A DNA stretch of 64,000 nucleotides from Streptomyces sp. DH-12 (lineage in GTDB: Bacteria; Actinomycetota; Actinomycetes; Streptomycetales; Streptomycetaceae): positions 1,736,001 to 1,800,000 of the forward strand of contig NZ_PPFB01000001.1 of the NCBI RefSeq assembly GCF_002899455.1, in the 5' to 3' direction. The notes under the pieces were generated by a model. It had not been told where the DNA came from. It saw only the letters and a list, made by a program, of their open reading frames with translations, and did not search any database. Shown here one piece after another: positions 51,715-58,873 of the stretch. The number at the start of each line of letters is the position of its first letter. The first letter of the stretch is position 1. A program made the translations under genes and the position numbers.

Positions 51715-52719
51715 GTGCTGATCGGTGAGGTGGCGCGGCGGTCCGGGGTCAGCCCCCGGATGCTGCGGCACTACGAGTCGCTGGGCCTGGTGCGGCCGTC
51801 GGGCCGTACGGCGGCCGGGTACCGCGCGTACACGGAGGAGGACATCCGGCGGATCTTCCACGTGGAGAGCCTGCGGTCGCTGGGGCTGTCGCTGCGGGAC
51901 GTGGGCCGCGCCCTGGACGATCCCGGCTTCACGCCGTCCGGTCTCGTCGCGGACCTGGCCCGGCGGACACGGGAGAGGATCGCGCGGGAGACGGAGCTGC
52001 TGACGCGGCTCCAGCGGATCGACGCGGCGGAACCCGCCGACTGGCAGGACGTCCTCCAGGTCGTCGCGCTGCTGCGGAACCTGCGCTCCGGGGACCCCGG
52101 GATGCGGCAGCGGGCGGCGCTGTCGTCGGTGGACACGGTGCCGGTGCCGGTGGAGGCGCTGGTGGAGGCGGTGCTGAGCGAGGCGGACCCGCATGTCGCC
52201 GGGGCCCTGCGGTGGGCGCTGGCGCAGGCGGGCGAGCGGGGGCCCGAGCTGCTGGCGGCGGGGCTGGAGTCGGCGCTGCCGGAGGTGCGCGGGCGGGCGG
52301 CGCGATGCCTGGCGGAGGTCCCGGGCGAGCGGGCGACGGCGCTGCTGCGGGACGCCCTCGGCGACGCGGACCCGGCCGTACGCCGGACCGCGGCCCTGGA
52401 ACTGGGGGCGCGCGGGGTGGCGGACGCGATGCCGGAACTGGTCGGCATGGTCGTCGAGGAGGCGAACGACGTCGACGCCGCCGACGCGCTGGGCACGCTG
52501 GCGGGCGACGCGGCGGTGGCGGACCGCATCGTGGCGGCGCTGGCGGACCGTCTGGCCGGCGGCGCGCCGGACCCGTCCGCGCGCCGCCGCCTGACGCAGG
52601 CCCTCGCCGAGATCCCGGGCCCGGCGGCCACGGACACGCTGAGGTCCCTGACCGGGGACGGGGACCGGACGGTGGCGCTGACGGCGCGGTACGTCCTGGA
52701 GCTGCGGGAGTCGGACTGA
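51715..52719 (+). CDS. MerR-type regulator fused to HEAT repeats
   Basis: 334 residues; GTG 51715 with a GGAGTGAGGCAGAG leader. Residues 1-~75 are a MerR DNA-binding domain (LIGEVARRSGVSPRMLRHYESLGLVRPSGRTAAGYRAYTEEDIRRIFHVESLRSLGLSLRDV), followed by the dimerisation coiled coil (LARRTRERIARETELLTRLQRID). In place of a small effector domain, ~200 residues of HEAT repeats follow (LRWALAQAGERGPELLAAGLESALPEVRGRAARCLAEVPGERATALLRDALGDADPAVRRTAALELGARGVADAMPELVGMV). The preceding gene encodes free HEAT repeats, possibly its partner or inhibitor. Known in actinobacteria, but poorly studied. Confidence 0.88.
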   Translation: MLIGEVARRSGVSPRMLRHYESLGLVRPSGRTAAGYRAYTEEDIRRIFHVESLRSLGLSLRDVGRALDDPGFTPSGLVADLARRTRERIARETELLTRLQRIDAAEPADWQDVLQVVALLRNLRSGDPGMRQRAALSSVDTVPVPVEALVEAVLSEADPHVAGALRWALAQAGERGPELLAAGLESALPEVRGRAARCLAEVPGERATALLRDALGDADPAVRRTAALELGARGVADAMPELVGMVVEEANDVDAADALGTLAGDAAVADRIVAALADRLAGGAPDPSARRRLTQALAEIPGPAATDTLRSLTGDGDRTVALTARYVLELRESD

Positions 52720-52724
52720 GCCGT

Positions 52725-52756
52725 CCCGCCGGGCGCCCCACGGGGCGCCCGGCGGG
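52725..52756. terminator. Bidirectional terminator between MerR-HEAT and rsgA
   Basis: 15-bp perfect inverted repeat (52725-52739 with 52742-52756); the tight AC centre means the innermost pairs open to form the loop. Lies between convergent genes. Confidence 0.85.
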
Positions 52757-52763
52757 CAGGGTG

Positions 52764-53867
52764 TCACCTCATCCGTCCCCGCTTGGCCTCCATGGCGGCC
52801 TTGCCGAGGGCGCCCTTGCGCTTCCAGTCCTTGCGGATCTCCGCGCGGAGGCGGGCGTCGGTCTTGGCGACGATGTACTGGTTCTCCCGGAGCAGCTTGC
52901 GGTAGCTGTCCAGGCGGCGCCGGGGCAGCTCACCGGCCTCGATGGCGTCGAGGACGGCGCAGCCGGGCTCGCTCTCGTGGGCGCAGTCGTGGAACCGGCA
53001 GCTCTCGGCGAGGTGCTGGATCTCGGAGAACACCTGGCCGACCCCGGTGCCGGCGTCCCACAGGCCGACGCCCCGCAGGCCCGGGGTGTCGATGAGGACT
53101 CCCCCGCCGGGCAGCAGGAGCAGGTTGCGGGTCGTGGTGGTGTGGCGGCCCTTGCCGTCGACGTCCCGGGTGGCCCGGACGTCCATGACGTCCTCACCGA
53201 GGAGGGCGTTGGCCAGGGTGGACTTGCCGGCGCCGGACTGCCCGAGCAGGACCGAGGTCCCGCCGGAGACGACCGCCGAGAGCACGTCGAGCCCTTCGCC
53301 GTCCTGCGCGCTGACGGTGAGGACGGGCACGCCGGGCGCGCTGGTCTCCACGTCCTGCACGAGGTGCGACCGGGTCACCGCGTCCGGCACGAGGTCGGCC
53401 TTGGTGAGCACCACGACCGGCTGCGCGCCGGACTCCCACGCGAGCGCGAGGAACCGCTCGATCCGGGCGAGGTCGAGTTCCACGGCGAGGGACACGGCGA
53501 CGACCGCGTGGTCGACGTTGGCGGCGAGGATCTGCCCCTCGGACCGCTTGGAGGAGGTGGACCGCACGAACGCGGTGCGGCGCGGCAGCAGCGTGCGCAC
53601 GTAGCGGGGGCGGGCGCCGTCGGGGTCGACGGCGGCCCAGTCCCCGGTGCAGACGACCTTCATCGGGTCGCGGGGGACGACGTACTCGGTGTCGGCGCGG
53701 ATCACGCCGTCCGGGGTGGCCATGTCGCACAGCCCCCGGTCGACCCGGACCACGCGCCCGGGCACCAGCCCCTGCGCGGCGTACGGAGCGAAGGCGTCCT
53801 CCCACTGCTCGTCCCAGCCGTAGGGAGCGAGGGGGTGCGAGGAGGCGGAAAGAGAGGAGAGATTCAA
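52764..53867 (-). CDS. rsgA: Ribosome biogenesis GTPase RsgA
   Basis: 367 residues. The start is taken as TTG 53867, where the family-like LNLSSLSASSHPLAPYGWDEQWE begins and GAAGGG lies upstream; the open frame goes further but is not family-like. Circularly permuted GTPase: G4 VVVLTKADL precedes G1 LGQSGAGKSTL and G3 LIDTPGLR. The C-terminal zinc finger has CRFHDCAHESEPGCAV (C-x3-H/C pattern). RsgA checks 30S subunit maturation and is stimulated by ribosomes. Length is normal. Confidence 0.9.
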   Translation of the reverse strand: MNLSSLSASSHPLAPYGWDEQWEDAFAPYAAQGLVPGRVVRVDRGLCDMATPDGVIRADTEYVVPRDPMKVVCTGDWAAVDPDGARPRYVRTLLPRRTAFVRSTSSKRSEGQILAANVDHAVVAVSLAVELDLARIERFLALAWESGAQPVVVLTKADLVPDAVTRSHLVQDVETSAPGVPVLTVSAQDGEGLDVLSAVVSGGTSVLLGQSGAGKSTLANALLGEDVMDVRATRDVDGKGRHTTTTRNLLLLPGGGVLIDTPGLRGVGLWDAGTGVGQVFSEIQHLAESCRFHDCAHESEPGCAVLDAIEAGELPRRRLDSYRKLLRENQYIVAKTDARLRAEIRKDWKRKGALGKAAMEAKRGRMR

Positions 53868-54597
53868 GGGAGACCCTTCGAAGGGCAGCCCCGGCGGCGC
53901 GTTCAGGCACGCGCGAAAAGAGGTGAGGTCAGCCGGAGGCCACGGAGGTGGACGAAACGAACGACTGGATACGGGCACGGCCCCTCACAGAGACAGCCAT
54001 CGGTCACACCTCCCAGGAACCTCGACTCGGACGAACAGCGCCCACTTGTGGAGCGCCTCGCGAACACGGCACAGCCTAGGGTCCCCGGTGATCGCGCGCC
54101 ATCCTTTTTCGCGTCCCGTCGGCGCGAGTACGGCACTCCGGCGAACCGACACGGCGTGCACGCCGGTTGAACAGGAGAAACCAGCCCGGCGCGCTGGAGC
54201 GCCGTGCGCGCTCCTGCGCCTCCCGCCCTTCGCGGTCGCCCGTCCACGCGGCGACCGCGCGGGCGACCGCGCGGGCGACCGCGCAGGCGACCGCGCAGGC
54301 GACCGCGCGGTTCGTTCCGCTGCGCTCTCGCCCCCTCACGACCTCGAAACGCCCGACTGCTCCCTCCACACATCCCTCCACCAGCTTTAGACTATGCAAG
54401 AGTTTCGCCGATCAAGTGATGGTGCCGGGCTGGTCCTACCCGGCCGAGACAGCGACGGAACTTCGGCCGCTTCCCGGGTCGTGGCCATGCTGCAGGTCTG
54501 CGCGCGGTGCGTACCACGACGTGTTCCGACCGGGTGACGGGCAGCCGGCCGCCCGCCGGTCCTCCTCAGCGGCCCCCGGTGCCTGACCGTGGACGCC
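53868..54597. other. Long intergenic region with a 12-bp tandem repeat
   Basis: 730 bp with no supported gene. It holds five 12-bp repeats at 54251-54310 and an AT-rich patch TTTAGACTATGCAAGAGTTT near 54386-54405. The open frames across the repeat translate to DRAG or ATAR runs without family resemblance. Confidence 0.5.
54251..54310. repeat. Five tandem 12-bp repeats GCGACCGCGC(G/A)G
   Basis: Units at 54251, 54263, 54275, 54287 and 54299; units 3 and 4 end AG, the others GG. Each 12-mer contains the short palindrome-like CCGCGCGG-type core. Not inside a supported gene. No spacers, so not a CRISPR. Confidence 0.9.
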
Positions 54598-55041
54598 TCA
54601 CGGCGGTGCCGCAGGAGACGGCTCCTCTCCGCCCCTGTCCACGTCCAGATCAGTGGCCAGTCCCGCCCTTCGCGCAGCGGTCCGAACGGCAGCACTGGGT
54701 TCCACGAGCCGCACGTCGACGCCGGCCAGCGGCAGGGTCCGGCAGATGCCCCGCAGGGTGTACAGGCTCGCCAGGTCGCAGAAGGTGACACCGGACAGGT
54801 CGAGGACCAGCGAAGCGACCGTCGAGCGCGCGGAAAGTACAGCCAGGTCATCCCGCAGTGTGGCAGCGGTGTCCGCATCGAGCTCCCCGTCGAGGAGCAG
54901 GCGCAGCACGGACGAGGGGCCGTGGCCGGTCCCGGAACGGACACGGAGTCTTGTCGCGCCCCCCGTCCGGAACGGCTCGTGCCGACGGGGCGGGACGCCG
55001 TCGGCAGCCTTGTCGTGCGGCACGGGACGGGACGGTGGCAT
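54598..55041 (-). CDS. STAS-domain anti-sigma factor antagonist
   Basis: 147 residues; ATG 55041 is chosen because GGAGG lies ~9 nt upstream, although the frame is open to 55248. STAS features: LRLLLDGELDADTAATLRDDLAVLSA, then VASLVLDLSGVTFCDLASLYTLRGI, where the phospho-acceptor Ser of SpoIIAA is in the D-L-S-G-V-x-F-x-D-x-x-S position (here DLAS). It would bind an RsbW-like ATPase and thereby free a sigma factor. No RsbW gene is adjacent; two stand-alone ones lie elsewhere in the window. Confidence 0.85.
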   Translation of the reverse strand: MPPSRPVPHDKAADGVPPRRHEPFRTGGATRLRVRSGTGHGPSSVLRLLLDGELDADTAATLRDDLAVLSARSTVASLVLDLSGVTFCDLASLYTLRGICRTLPLAGVDVRLVEPSAAVRTAARRAGLATDLDVDRGGEEPSPAAPP

Positions 55042-55132
55042 GGCCGGGCCTCCGGACGGTTCGCCTTGACGGACGCCGACCAGACTTCCCGGCACTCCAG
55101 GCGGGGCCGCCAGGCCCAGCCGTCCGTGTAGT

Positions 55133-55147
55133 TTTGCATAGAGCAAA
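55133..55147. promoter_or_regulatory. TTTGC-N5-GCAAA inverted repeat upstream of the STAS gene
   Basis: TTTGCATAGAGCAAA in a locally AT-rich patch, ~90 bp before the STAS start. The octamer CTATGCAA on its minus strand recurs at about 54393-54400 on the other side of the STAS gene. A MarR gene lies 210 bp away; dimeric MarR proteins bind such repeats. Inferred operator. Confidence 0.45.
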
Positions 55148-55357
55148 GAAATTCTCCATCGGGCCCCGGCGGCGGGAGCCCTCAGGACGGCTACGGCGGC
55201 CCGAGGGACCGGCTCGGCGCCCGGAGCGGGCCGCGCCGTTCCCGGCACGTCCGCTCAGCAGCCCGGGACCGCGCGGACACGCACCGGGAGCGGCCTGCGC
55301 CCGTGGGGAACGGGAGCACGTGCCTGCCTGCGGCGGGCATCGGTCCTTGCGCCCGCC

Positions 55358-55888
55358 TCACGGGGCGCCGGGCAGTTCGCCCGTCCACCCCAGCGGATGC
55401 GCCTGCGTGTCCTCGACGACCGGCGCCAAGGGCTCCGCCCCGGCCTTGTTGAAGGCGTTGAGCGCTTCGACCAGGGCCAGCCGCTGCACCGGAGTGAGCC
55501 TTTCGACGATGGCGGCGATCTCGGTACGCCGGCGAGCCGTGACGCTCTCGACCGTGCGCTGCCCCTCGGCGGTGAGCTGCAGCAGCGTCTCCCGACGACT
55601 GTGGGGATTGGCGTGCCGGTCCGCCAGGCCGGCCGCGATCAGGCGGTCCACCATGCGCATGGCGGTGGACGGCGCCACCTGGAGCTGCTCGGCCAGCGTG
55701 ACGAGCTTGGTGGCTCCCCTCGTGGCCAGCACCACCAGCATCCGGAACTGCGGCAGCGTCACCCGCTCCTCGACCTCGGCGAGGGAACGCGCGGACACCG
55801 CGACCAGCAGGCGTGACGCGGTCAGCACCGCCTGGGTCACGGCATCCACATCGTCCATCGCCCTCGCGGGGCCCTCGCTCTCGCGCAC
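55358..55888 (-). CDS. MarR family transcriptional regulator
   Basis: 176 residues from GTG 55888 with AAAGGAG upstream. Core: VTLPQFRMLVVLATRGATKLVTLAEQLQVAPSTAMRMVDRLIAAGLADRHANPHSRRETLLQLTAEGQRTVESV, the MarR winged helix with the D-R-R-type wing (here HSRRE). Responds usually to phenolics, oxidants or antibiotics. It is divergent from the DUF1330 gene and is 316 bp from the STAS gene. Confidence 0.88.
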   Translation of the reverse strand: MRESEGPARAMDDVDAVTQAVLTASRLLVAVSARSLAEVEERVTLPQFRMLVVLATRGATKLVTLAEQLQVAPSTAMRMVDRLIAAGLADRHANPHSRRETLLQLTAEGQRTVESVTARRRTEIAAIVERLTPVQRLALVEALNAFNKAGAEPLAPVVEDTQAHPLGWTGELPGAP

Positions 55889-56081
55889 GACTCCTTTCTA
55901 CCGCCCCACGATCACCGGGAGCACGTCGGCCGAGACCCGGCCCGCCCGCCACCACCGCGGTCACGGCCCGCTTCCGCGAGGGCCGCGGCCACATCCGGCC
56001 GCGCACCTCGTACCGACCAGGTGGTATGCAGCCGGGCGCGTCGTCACCTACCCTCGTGCCAGCCGTCCGCCGGACGCCCCC

Positions 56082-56126
56082 CCACGCCCCCCACGCCCCC
56101 CACGCCCTCCACGCCCTCCACGCCCT
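56082..56126. repeat. Five tandem 9-bp repeats CCACGCCC(C/T)
   Basis: Units at 56082, 56091, 56100, 56109 and 56118, in the leader of the DUF1330 gene, 28 bp before its start. Purine-poor, likely unstructured leader; variable copy number is possible. Confidence 0.85.
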
Positions 56127-56153
56127 CCACCCCGCGACGACAAGGAGACGTTC

Positions 56154-56528
56154 ATGGCTGTCGATCCACCCGAGGCGGTCCTCCAGGAACTCGGTGACCA
56201 GAAGCCCGGGGAGCCTTTCGTCATGCTCAACCTGCTGCGGTTCGCGCCTGACGGACGCACGTCGTACGAGGAGTACTCACGTCGTGCGGCGGTCTTCCTG
56301 CGACGGCACGGGGGCGAGCTCCTCTACGCCGGGGACGGCGACACCCCCCTGGTCGCCGGACAAGGACAGGCGTGGGACGCCGTGCTGCTCGTGCGCTATC
56401 CGAGCCGGGAGGCGTTCGTTCGCATGGTGACCGATCCCGGTTACCGGGAGATCACCCGGCTGAGGTCCCGCGCGCTCACCGAGGCCGTGCTCCAGCCGAC
56501 CACCCCGTGGACGCGGCACGCGTCGTGA
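56154..56528 (+). CDS. DUF1330-like (dimeric alpha-beta barrel) protein
   Basis: 124 residues from ATG 56154 with AAGGAGACG upstream. FVMLNLLRFAPDGRTSYEEYSRRAAVFLRRHGGELLYAGDG, then WDAVLLVRYPSREAFVRMVTDPGYREITRLRSRALTEAVLQP, matches the DUF1330/ferredoxin-like barrel fold with R-Y-P-S. Biochemical role unknown. It is divergent from a MarR gene that could regulate it. Confidence 0.85.
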   Translation: MAVDPPEAVLQELGDQKPGEPFVMLNLLRFAPDGRTSYEEYSRRAAVFLRRHGGELLYAGDGDTPLVAGQGQAWDAVLLVRYPSREAFVRMVTDPGYREITRLRSRALTEAVLQPTTPWTRHAS

Positions 56529-57009
56529 CGGGAGCCGGACCGGCTCGCGGCACCGCTGACGGGAGACTGCCGCGACCTCGGCCATGGCTGCCGTGCTTCC
56601 GCCCGGGTGGGTGCACCGAGCCGGCCGGAGAGGAGCCGTCCGAGGCGGGCCAGGCATCGGGCAAGGGCTGCCGCGCCCCCACCGCCGCAGCCGTACCGGC
56701 CGCCGATGGGCGAACGGACACCGTCGGCTGCCAGTGCCGCAGCCGGCCGTCCAGCAGCGCGAAGCGGGCCGCGGTGTGACGCCGTGGCCGGCCGTCGTAC
56801 CGGGCGGGTCCCACCGCTGCGATCTCCCCATGCGCGCATCGGACGGCCCCGGAACGACGGCGCGCGCCGCGCCGCCGGGGTCCAGGTGGGGGGCAGGGCC
56901 GAGGCGCCGCCCAGCGAGTCGGACCAGAAGGCCGGCCGTCCGGCGGCGACCGGGTGAGAACCGTGCCCGGCAGGCGAGTGGGCCCGCAGGACGGGGTACC
57001 GGCCTCACC
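56529..57009. other. Intergenic stretch without a supported gene
   Basis: 481 bp. Open frames run through on both strands (plus from 56584; minus from 56814) but show Arg/Gly/Pro-rich shadow composition and no ribosome binding site. A small GAGCCGG/CCGGCTC inverted repeat follows the DUF1330 stop near 56530-56545. Confidence 0.5.
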
Positions 57010-57396
57010 ATGCCCTTGTCGATGGAGCTCCTGCCCGAGTCGACGCTGCGCGACGTGATCGGGCTCCTCGTCAGAGTCGTCGAGTCCGCCGGCGCACTGA
57101 TCATCTTCGTGGGAGCCGTCTGGGCATTCGCGCAGTTCCTCCTGGCCGGACTACGGCGCGACCGCAAGCTGTCCGGCTTCAACCGCATCCGCCTCAGCCT
57201 CGGACGCTTCCTCGTCCTGGGCCTGGAGTTCCAGCTCGCCGGTGACGTACTGCGGACGGCCGTCGCGCCGAGCTTCGCGGAGATCGGGCAGCTGGCGGCG
57301 ATCGCCGCGATCCGTACCGCGCTCAACTACTTCCTGGGCCGGGAGATCGCCCAGGAAAGAGCCGAACTCGACGCGAGGGAGAAGACCTCGGCCTGA
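57010..57396 (+). CDS. DUF1622 membrane protein
   Basis: 128 residues. Two to three membrane helices (VVESAGALIIFVGAVWAFAQFLLAGL; LGRFLVLGLEFQLAGDVLRTAV; EIGQLAAIAAIRTALNYFLGREIAQE). The R-x-x-L-G-R-x-L-V-L-G-L-E-F-Q-L-A-x-D-x-x-x-T motif is the DUF1622 signature. Function unknown. Stop and next start overlap (TGATG). Confidence 0.88.
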   Translation: MPLSMELLPESTLRDVIGLLVRVVESAGALIIFVGAVWAFAQFLLAGLRRDRKLSGFNRIRLSLGRFLVLGLEFQLAGDVLRTAVAPSFAEIGQLAAIAAIRTALNYFLGREIAQERAELDAREKTSA

Positions 57397-57671
57397 TGAC
57401 CCCCTGGCTTCACACCGCCGCCGCGCTCACCACCGTCCTGGGGCTGGTCAGCGCCTGCGTGGTCCACGTGGCCGTGGGCCGGTTCCGCACGTCACTGGGC
57501 GTGCTGCTCGACTTCCTCACCGCTGCCGGACTGATCAAGCTCGCCGACGAACCGTCGTGGGGGCGTGTCGCCGCCGCGGCCGGTGTGATCGCCGTCCGCA
57601 AGCTCATCACGACACGTCTCGGCCGGCCCTTGCTCGACGGCACGCGGAGGGCGGACCACCGGCCGATATGA
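57396..57671 (+). CDS. Small membrane protein coupled to DUF1622
   Basis: 91 residues, starting in the DUF1622 stop. Hydrophobic helices AAALTTVLGLVSACVVHVAVG and SLGVLLDFLTAAGLIKL followed by an amphipathic VAAAAGVIAVRKLITTRLG. I know no specific function. Such a small partner is commonly encoded after DUF1622 in actinobacteria; together they may form one membrane complex. Confidence 0.75.
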   Translation: MTPWLHTAAALTTVLGLVSACVVHVAVGRFRTSLGVLLDFLTAAGLIKLADEPSWGRVAAAAGVIAVRKLITTRLGRPLLDGTRRADHRPI

Positions 57672-57824
57672 CCGGACAGCAGCCGTCGTCCTCTGCCGGT
57701 CGCCGGCCACGGATCACCGTCCGAGAAGGGTGTGGCCGAAGCCCGCGCAGGAGGTCACGGCCCTGCCGCGCCCCGCTTTCCGGACTTCTCCCTCATGCCC
57801 CCGCGAACACACTCGCCCGGCCAG

Positions 57825-58235
57825 TCAGCCGAGGGAGGCGATCAGGTCGTTGCAGGCCTGCTCGCAGCGTCGGCAGGCTTCGGCGCACACGCGGCAGTGG
57901 TCGTGCATGCCGGCGTGGCGTTCGCATTCGTCGCCGCAGGCCTTGCACACCGTCGCGCACGCCTGGAGCACGGCGCGCGTGACGTTCGCGTCGTAACCGG
58001 TGTGACGGGAAAGCACGGCGGCGGTGGCGGTACAGACGTCCGCGCAGTCCGCGTCGGTGCGGATGCACTTCGTCAGCTCGTCGACCATCTCCTCCGACAG
58101 GCACGCGTCGGCGCAGGCCGTGCACGCCTGCGCGCAAGCCAGGCACTCCTCGATACAGCGCGCCAGCTTCTCCCTGTCCACACCGCCCAGATCGGCGGGG
58201 TAGGCACGGAGCATGTCCTTGACCACAGCAGCCAC
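57825..58235 (-). CDS. Four-helix-bundle copper-storage protein (Csp3-like, DUF326)
   Basis: 136 residues; GTG 58235 is chosen because GGAGG precedes it by 5 nt. Cys-rich helices: CIEECLACAQACTACADACL, CIRTDADCADVC, CATVCKACGDECERHAGMHDHCRVCAEACRRCEQAC. The cysteines line the core of a four-helix bundle that stores many Cu(I) ions; the lack of a signal peptide fits the cytosolic Csp3 class. No CsoR or CopA gene adjoins. Confidence 0.9.
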   Translation of the reverse strand: MAAVVKDMLRAYPADLGGVDREKLARCIEECLACAQACTACADACLSEEMVDELTKCIRTDADCADVCTATAAVLSRHTGYDANVTRAVLQACATVCKACGDECERHAGMHDHCRVCAEACRRCEQACNDLIASLG

Positions 58236-58873
58236 TATTACCTCCAGCAATGGTGCGTCTTGCGTGAATTGTCATGGAACGTGTATCGCCTGGCGCACAG
58301 CCCAAACCCGGGCGCATCCGGGTGGGCGACCCCGGCGCCCGCCATCGCCTCACCGGTGGGCCGGAGCACCCCTCGACGCCCACGGTGTCGAGGGGGGCGG
58401 GATGCTCACCCGCCTCACGCCGGAGGGCATCGTCCGGGCCGGCGGCTCGAAGGACACGGTCGATGCGGTCATCCGGGCCGCCGGACACCGCCATGCCGTC
58501 CCTACCCGGCCGCAAGGGGCGCCCCGGACGCCGGCGGCCGCCCCGCTCCCGGGATCGGCTGTGCCGGCCTCGAGTTCCGGCGCGGCTTCCCCTCCGGCAC
58601 TCTGCGCGGCGTCGGCCACGATGCCACGCAGGTGCTGTCCCGACCCGGCGGTTGCCGGTGGAGGACGCGGAGCGGCGGACCGAGCTGTCGGTCGGGCGGC
58701 TCGCCGCCCTTTGATGCGACGTACGAGTGTGACGGACCCGCGTTGCGGTGAGCCCGGGCGTTCGCGCAGCCCGGCGCCCGCGGGGTGCCTCCCCCGGAGC
58801 GGCATCCCCAATGCCAGCCCTCCGCCAGACCCTTGAGGCACGCATGCCCGCCGGGCACGAGCGCGTCAACCGC
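58236..58873. other. Intergenic stretch without a supported gene
   Basis: 638 bp including the csp3 promoter region. A plus-strand reading near 58400-58480 (MLTRLTPEGIVRAGGSKDTVDAVIRAAGH) looks protein-like but is short and lacks a ribosome binding site; other frames are shadow-like. Possibly a gene remnant. Confidence 0.4.

Noticed and set aside
54251..54310. CRISPR-like repeat array
   Set aside because: Units are 12 bp, directly adjacent and without spacers; no cas genes in the window.
56584..57000. Gene before DUF1622
   Set aside because: The frame is open upstream of 57010 but lacks a ribosome binding site and is Arg/Gly/Pro shadow-like; DUF1622 similarity begins only after 57010.
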